Shown piece after piece: positions 55,836-60,446 of a stretch of 60,446 bases of DNA. The notes under the pieces were generated by a model, which was not told the origin of the DNA, did not search any database, and worked only from the letters and a program-made list of their open reading frames with translations. Made by a program: the position numbers and the translations under genes. Origin of the DNA: Coprinopsis marcescibilis (taxonomy: Eukaryota > Basidiomycota > Agaricomycetes > Agaricales > Psathyrellaceae); the NCBI GenBank assembly GCA_004369085.1, contig ML210334.1, forward strand, positions 1 through 60,446, in the 5' to 3' direction. Each line of letters starts with the position of its first letter. Position 1 is the first letter of the stretch.

Positions 55836-57410
55836 ATTTTTGAGTAGAGCATTGGATCGGTATTATTTATTTATTCATAGATATCCCACTGTCTTATCAT
55901 CTAACCTGCATTGGCTTCATTCGGCTTCTTCCATGTACGGTTCGCATATTGTTGTTACGATCTCATCACGTTGTAATTTTGCTGCATGTTTTTTGGCATT
56001 TCGATAGCTACTTGGTGCACAATAAAAAAATCGAGGCGGGAGGCCCAATTGCCCAAAAAACATTTCATTAGAATTGAACGCGTGGTCATAGAGTTTGCAT
56101 ATCAAGTTCGACTTGAATAGTACCATCGATAGCCTACTTCTCTCCTTTGTTGAAAACGAGCGGGGGACTTGGGAGCTGCTTTCTCCACTGTCTCGTGTTG
56201 TTGGAAACTTATATCTCCAAGGGCCAGGAAAGGGGAGCACCCAGGCATGGTCATGCGTGCCATCACGGTGGTATTCAGCTCTCAGAATGCAGGAGTATAC
56301 ACGGGGTGACTCTAGATCTCGTGTATGTCCTTTCTTCCGGCGAATGAAAAGTGAACAGGAACGTCTTGCGAGAACTCAGGGTACTACTTACGTATCTCAA
56401 TGCTCATTAATCAATATCCAACATGGGCAAGGGGGCCAGGGTTACAGTGGGCCGGTACGAGCAACCGGCGTCTCGTTAGAGATTCCCGCTGAGGCGGTAG
56501 CACATCCGTATGGAGAACTGAGTTTGTTTTCAGCACGAGCCTGCATCTGAGTCTACCTTTGTACTCGATAGTACAGGTTAGACTGCCGCCCTCAGTCCCG
56601 ATCACACGCGATGGTATACTAGCAACCCGTGGAGTCGCGAGAAGAAGCATGACGTGAAAGAGTGTACTCACGCCGCGCTGCGGATGTGCCAAAATAGATT
56701 ACCAAGAACGGGCCTAGACTGTGAACATTGAAAGGCCTTGGTTAACGACGTTGAACGATGGAGCACATTGCCAACATTGTCTATCTCAAATCAACCTGGG
56801 GCAGGCAGTGTTGATGTAGTCATTGACCCAAGGCTGCTATGGACATAGCACTGAGACCTTGTGACGGACAAGTTCATTGACCAAGTTTTGAATTGCGCAA
56901 ACTGATCTATCCATCTGGACAACCTTATTCATGTCCGCGAAACCCGAGAGGAGCGGGAAATTGGCCACTGGGGGTGTATGGGATATGGATATAAGTCCAA
57001 ACATCTCATATGCCAAAGTTCGGAGTCATGGGGATGCAGCTTATTGTACAATGTGAGAGTACACACGGCCGCTGGAACCCAACCGAGAACTTAGCGATGT
57101 TCCGTATCGCCGTGACCCGACTTTATATTGGCCGTAGAGTTCTGATCTTGGGCTGTAGGACTTAATGACGTTGACTGAGCAGCTTATAAGCGAGGGCTTC
57201 CAGATTATTGGAGAGCAAACCAGGCCCTTGTACATAGCTTACGATTTCGATGTTATTCTCGATCGATAAGCGCCCGGAGATTGATCTCTTGGCAAGTGAC
57301 ACAACGGGCTGCAATCTGCACACCACATTGGTTACCTTCATGCAAGAAAAGCCCTGAATTCAGAACATGCAGTAAGCTACAGGGATAATTAACCTAAATA
57401 CTCAATGGCG
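55836..57410. other. Intergenic region, 1.6 kb
   Basis: No gene supported. CACAATAAAAAAATCG near 56018-56033 is a candidate polyadenylation region for the Ala/Gly-rich gene. Overlapping frames at 56095-56692 on both strands look like chance. Confidence 0.35.
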
Positions 57411-57992
57411 TCACTGGATAGTGCATTTTCGCTTCTCTTTGCTCTGATCTTCACGATTCAACGACGCTGATGGCGATGTCGAACGCATCAACAGGCTCGC
57501 CAAGGACGCCTTCAACGTGAACGCGGATCCTAGTCCTACGCCGTCTGGCTTTCCGTGCTTCTTCGTCTTCGCACTCTCTCGCTGTGCCGCCCTGCCGTCA
57601 ATCAGGGTCTGAATCTGAGCTTGTCGTATGAGTTCCTTCTGAATAGACCGCTCGTGACTTTCGCTAGGCGTAAGCATGGGACTTTGTCCACGTGTAAGTG
57701 CCGTTGGAGCTCTTGCTGACTGTGCCATATAGACGTCGGTGCGCTCTGAGAGGTGGGACTTGGGCTTCCGCGGGTGTGATATGACAGTGGATAGTGGGGA
57801 TGCCTGTGGACGCGAAGGAGTGGGTGTGCGACGGGAGACGGATGGGATCTTCCGAATTGGAGGGAGTGGTTTGCTAATTCCTGGAGGACGTATGAGGAGC
57901 GGTTGCTGGGGAAATGAGACATGTTGTAAAGAGGCCTGCATATCCTCCTTAGCAGACAGTGACAGTAACTGGGTGCTGTGTGAGCTCGCCAT
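57411..57992 (-). CDS. Hypothetical basic, disordered protein ending in a CaaX-like motif, 193 aa
   Basis: Single open exon, minus strand, starting MASSHSTQLLSLSAKEDMQA. It is rich in Ser, Pro, Arg and Lys (RPPGISKPLPPIRKIPSVSR, RRTPTPSRPQASPLS) with a short helical part (ERSIQKELIRQAQIQTLIDG) and a basic C-terminus KEKRKCTIQ. The last four residues, C-T-I-Q, fit a CaaX prenylation box (Gln at X favours farnesylation), and the preceding basic cluster would aid membrane binding. No known domain. It could be a small membrane-anchored regulator, or a chance frame; codon phase and composition favour a real gene. Confidence 0.5.
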   Translation of the reverse strand: MASSHSTQLLSLSAKEDMQASLQHVSFPQQPLLIRPPGISKPLPPIRKIPSVSRRTPTPSRPQASPLSTVISHPRKPKSHLSERTDVYMAQSARAPTALTRGQSPMLTPSESHERSIQKELIRQAQIQTLIDGRAAQRESAKTKKHGKPDGVGLGSAFTLKASLASLLMRSTSPSASLNREDQSKEKRKCTIQ

Positions 57993-60446
57993 TATGGGTG
58001 GAGGAGTTTGTACAAGTTTACGGGTAGCAGGGAGGAGGATAGCGGGGTTCTCAATTTCTCAGCAATGGGATACCCCTGCTGGAAGTTTAGCCGGCTTGGT
58101 TAATTACAGGACTGAACTCGTTTAGGGACTTTGGGGGCGTAAAGAAGCTCGTTCGGTATGAGAGGACAACAGTAAAAATCAGCTTGGTATGATTGGGGAC
58201 ACACGCGCTGTACATATGAGCAAATATCGCTGATACTGCCAGATAGGTTGAGCCTTCGATCGACTCAGAGATATAAGGCTAAGGAGCAGAGTCTCAAGCC
58301 CTTATTAACGTCCAAAGGATGTGTAATACTATTTGAAGCGGCAATATGCTGACTGCGTGGCCTTGGTACCGATCCCCGTCTGATAGAAGCTCAGCGCTCA
58401 GGAGCGACGACGTAATGGGGGGCTATGACGCATCCCGGTAAAGGAGAGGGGCCATTTAACGTCTCTTTGGCCAGCAAGCTGGATAGAATGAACATTGGTT
58501 CAAGGATCGAACTTGCGATCTCCGGCTCCTGTCCGAGTTGTCTCGTCGACGGACTCGTCCGACAAGTTCTCTTGCTCTTACTACGCTCCAATATGTCGCC
58601 CGCACCCTGTAAAGCCAGCGGACTGCCTTTTTAGCAGAAAGTCCGAGAACTGGCATTTTATTGGACTAATCCATCCACTCAAACGTTTAAAGGGAGCTTA
58701 ATTAAATCGTCAAGGACGAGTTCTTTCAACTTCTCCAAACAGAACCGGAATCGCTACGGACTCTTGAAATACAACACAAGCAGGGTGGCCGTACGCCTGT
58801 TGAAGAGGTACAGCAGATTGGAGCTAATACACCAGGAGATTGGCCATACTCTTGTAGAAGAAGTACATCATCCGTTGGTGCGCCTAGTCCCTCCTCTAAT
58901 TGTCACTAGGTTGCAGTCGAGTGGTTGTGTACTAATAAGCAGAGCCTGCGTGTTTGACCGCTTCGGCTGCCACTGCTTTACTTGTCGCTATTTCATCTCG
59001 ATTATGCTGATCGGATCTAAAAATACGACCATATTGCCTGCGCCCAGAGCCTAGAGGTTGATACTAACATGTCGTAAATCCTGGTAAGCTCCCCGCCAAA
59101 TATCTCCCGATAGACCGGATCGCTCGTAAGTCTCTTCTGTCATTTTAATTATCCTCGCCCCGACCCTGCCCACGTAATCGAATTTGCACTGTTTTCCTCA
59201 TCGTTTACCAGCTTACCTTCTCTTACCTTCTCGTCTCAATTCGTACATGCAGTCAAATCAGCAGACATCGCACAACAGTGACTCCGGCTTCGTCAGGGTC
59301 CGTCCTGAGCTCAACGGACGCAAGTGTAGCACGCATTTATCAATCGAATCTCTTGGATGCCCGAAGAGAGCGTTGATGTGTGACTGTTTATAACCGGGCG
59401 CTAGTTCTATTTACCTGATCCCGTCGTTTTCTTCCTCCCGGTTCGCAGTTAAACGGCCAGAATGAGGTATAGTGTGTCATCTGAGACGATCTTTATAGTA
59501 AAGGATATACTCGATGGACGAAGACAGGGAGGCTCACAATCTTGACTAGCACTGCAATTCGAAATGGTTGCACTCGCCGGGGATGCCTCCGACAGGGCGC
59601 CCTTTGCAGCCCATCTTCTCTCGGAGACGCACACGCCCACAACATGATTACGGATGAAAATCATATCCGGGTACAAATATGGTGCTCAAATGGCTCCTTC
59701 CCTCTCGCACTTCAGAACATGAGGAACTCGTGCGATCATATGCTCCTAGTACCGTTCCCACTTGTGGGTCCTGCTCGTCTGTTCGTATCTTGATCGGGAA
59801 GATTGCCACAGAAGATCTAACTCAGTTTACGATGTAAATTGTCGGTCACATTAGATGACCAATGCCTCTGGTGCGATGGCTGTCGGGTCTTAGCTTCTTA
59901 GTAAATATCTCAGCCTGCGAGCTTACGGGTGTTACCTGTTAAGCCCAATTGAACACCATAAACTGTCCCGGGGCTGCTCATTAATGTGTTCAGGGCGCGC
60001 AACAGCCCGGTGATCCCGGTGGCACTATGTGGAGTTCTCGGCCTTTCTGTTTCGAGACTAGTCCACAATTGTTGCAATCAACCATCTTCGTGTGACCTAC
60101 TAATATACTATCATTCACCAGAGGTTCGCGCATTCCCACAAGTTCGCGCATTTTAGTATTCCAGCTCCTGTGACCACAATTCTACCCGGATTGCGCTCAT
60201 ACTCTATAGAAGTAATCTATCCACCACTGCGCTCAAGTTTATATAATTTTTTTGAAAAGAAATGGTGTCCGAACCAGGTGCCCAATTTGGAAGGTTGTCA
60301 CGCTTGCCGAAAGCCGGTGGGCGGAATTCAAAATCTGTGATCGCGTTTGTTGAGTGAGAGCCTGAGAACCGCGCAGACTTGTCGCGACTCGCGTCTTCGA
60401 TCTTGCACTTGTCTCTAATATCTAATTCGCTCTGACGGCACGCCCA
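57993..60446. other. Gene-poor right end, 2.45 kb
   Basis: Only short frames (all under about 100 codons) with no protein features. No repeat, RNA gene or terminal repeat recognised up to the window end. Confidence 0.35.

Noticed and set aside
58490..58580. Possible tRNA (a GTTCGATCC-like B box on the minus strand)
   Set aside because: No matching A box, acceptor stem or anticodon arm could be folded by eye.

Overview
The window looks like nuclear DNA of a mushroom-forming basidiomycete (Agaricomycetes, probably Agaricales). The coding regions are broken by many introns of about 50-70 bp with GT..AG ends and CTAAC/CTGAC-like branch sites. The gene families also fit: STAND/NACHT NLR-like proteins, TKL-type kinases, M35 and M43 secreted proteases, a Tri5-like terpene synthase, F-box/LRR-like proteins, a DPBB protein of the riboflavin-aldehyde-forming type, and a secreted Ala/Gly-rich protein. 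No rRNA, tRNA, CRISPR or complete transposon was recognised.

Left part (about 0.5-22 kb) is an accessory, immunity-like region. It holds four members of one NLR family. Copy A (564-3495, +) is complete by eye. Copy B (9360-12199, -) is open throughout but has Trp in place of the Walker A glycine. Copy C (12912-15863, +) carries a TAA nonsense codon. Copy D (18180-20018, +) has no NACHT module and has a different N-terminus with two PPxY motifs. A, B and C share the same six-exon structure and the same C-terminal region, and none ends in WD40, ankyrin or TPR repeats. Between them lie a TPR protein (-), a TKL-like kinase (+), a secreted M43 metalloprotease (+) and a secreted M35 peptidyl-Lys-type metalloprotease (+).

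Middle part (22-38.5 kb): an F-box-like gene, a coiled-coil orphan, a two-exon orphan, a divergent pair of mitochondrial genes (MIX17/CHCHD2 family and an mL45/Mba1-type Tim44-like protein) sharing a 229-bp promoter, and a four-exon sesquiterpene-synthase-type gene with no obvious tailoring enzymes nearby. Several stretches of 2-3 kb contain no gene I can support.

Right part (38.5-60.4 kb): an MFS transporter with a very long cytoplasmic loop, two F-box/LRR-like genes, the ribosome-biogenesis helicase MAK5, a 68-aa predicted mitochondrial membrane protein, a secreted DPBB protein, a secreted protein with silk-like Ala/Gly repeats flanking a conserved domain, and an orphan ending in a CaaX-like tetrapeptide. 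All gene models were spliced by hand and checked for reading phase; exon borders are predictions without transcript support.
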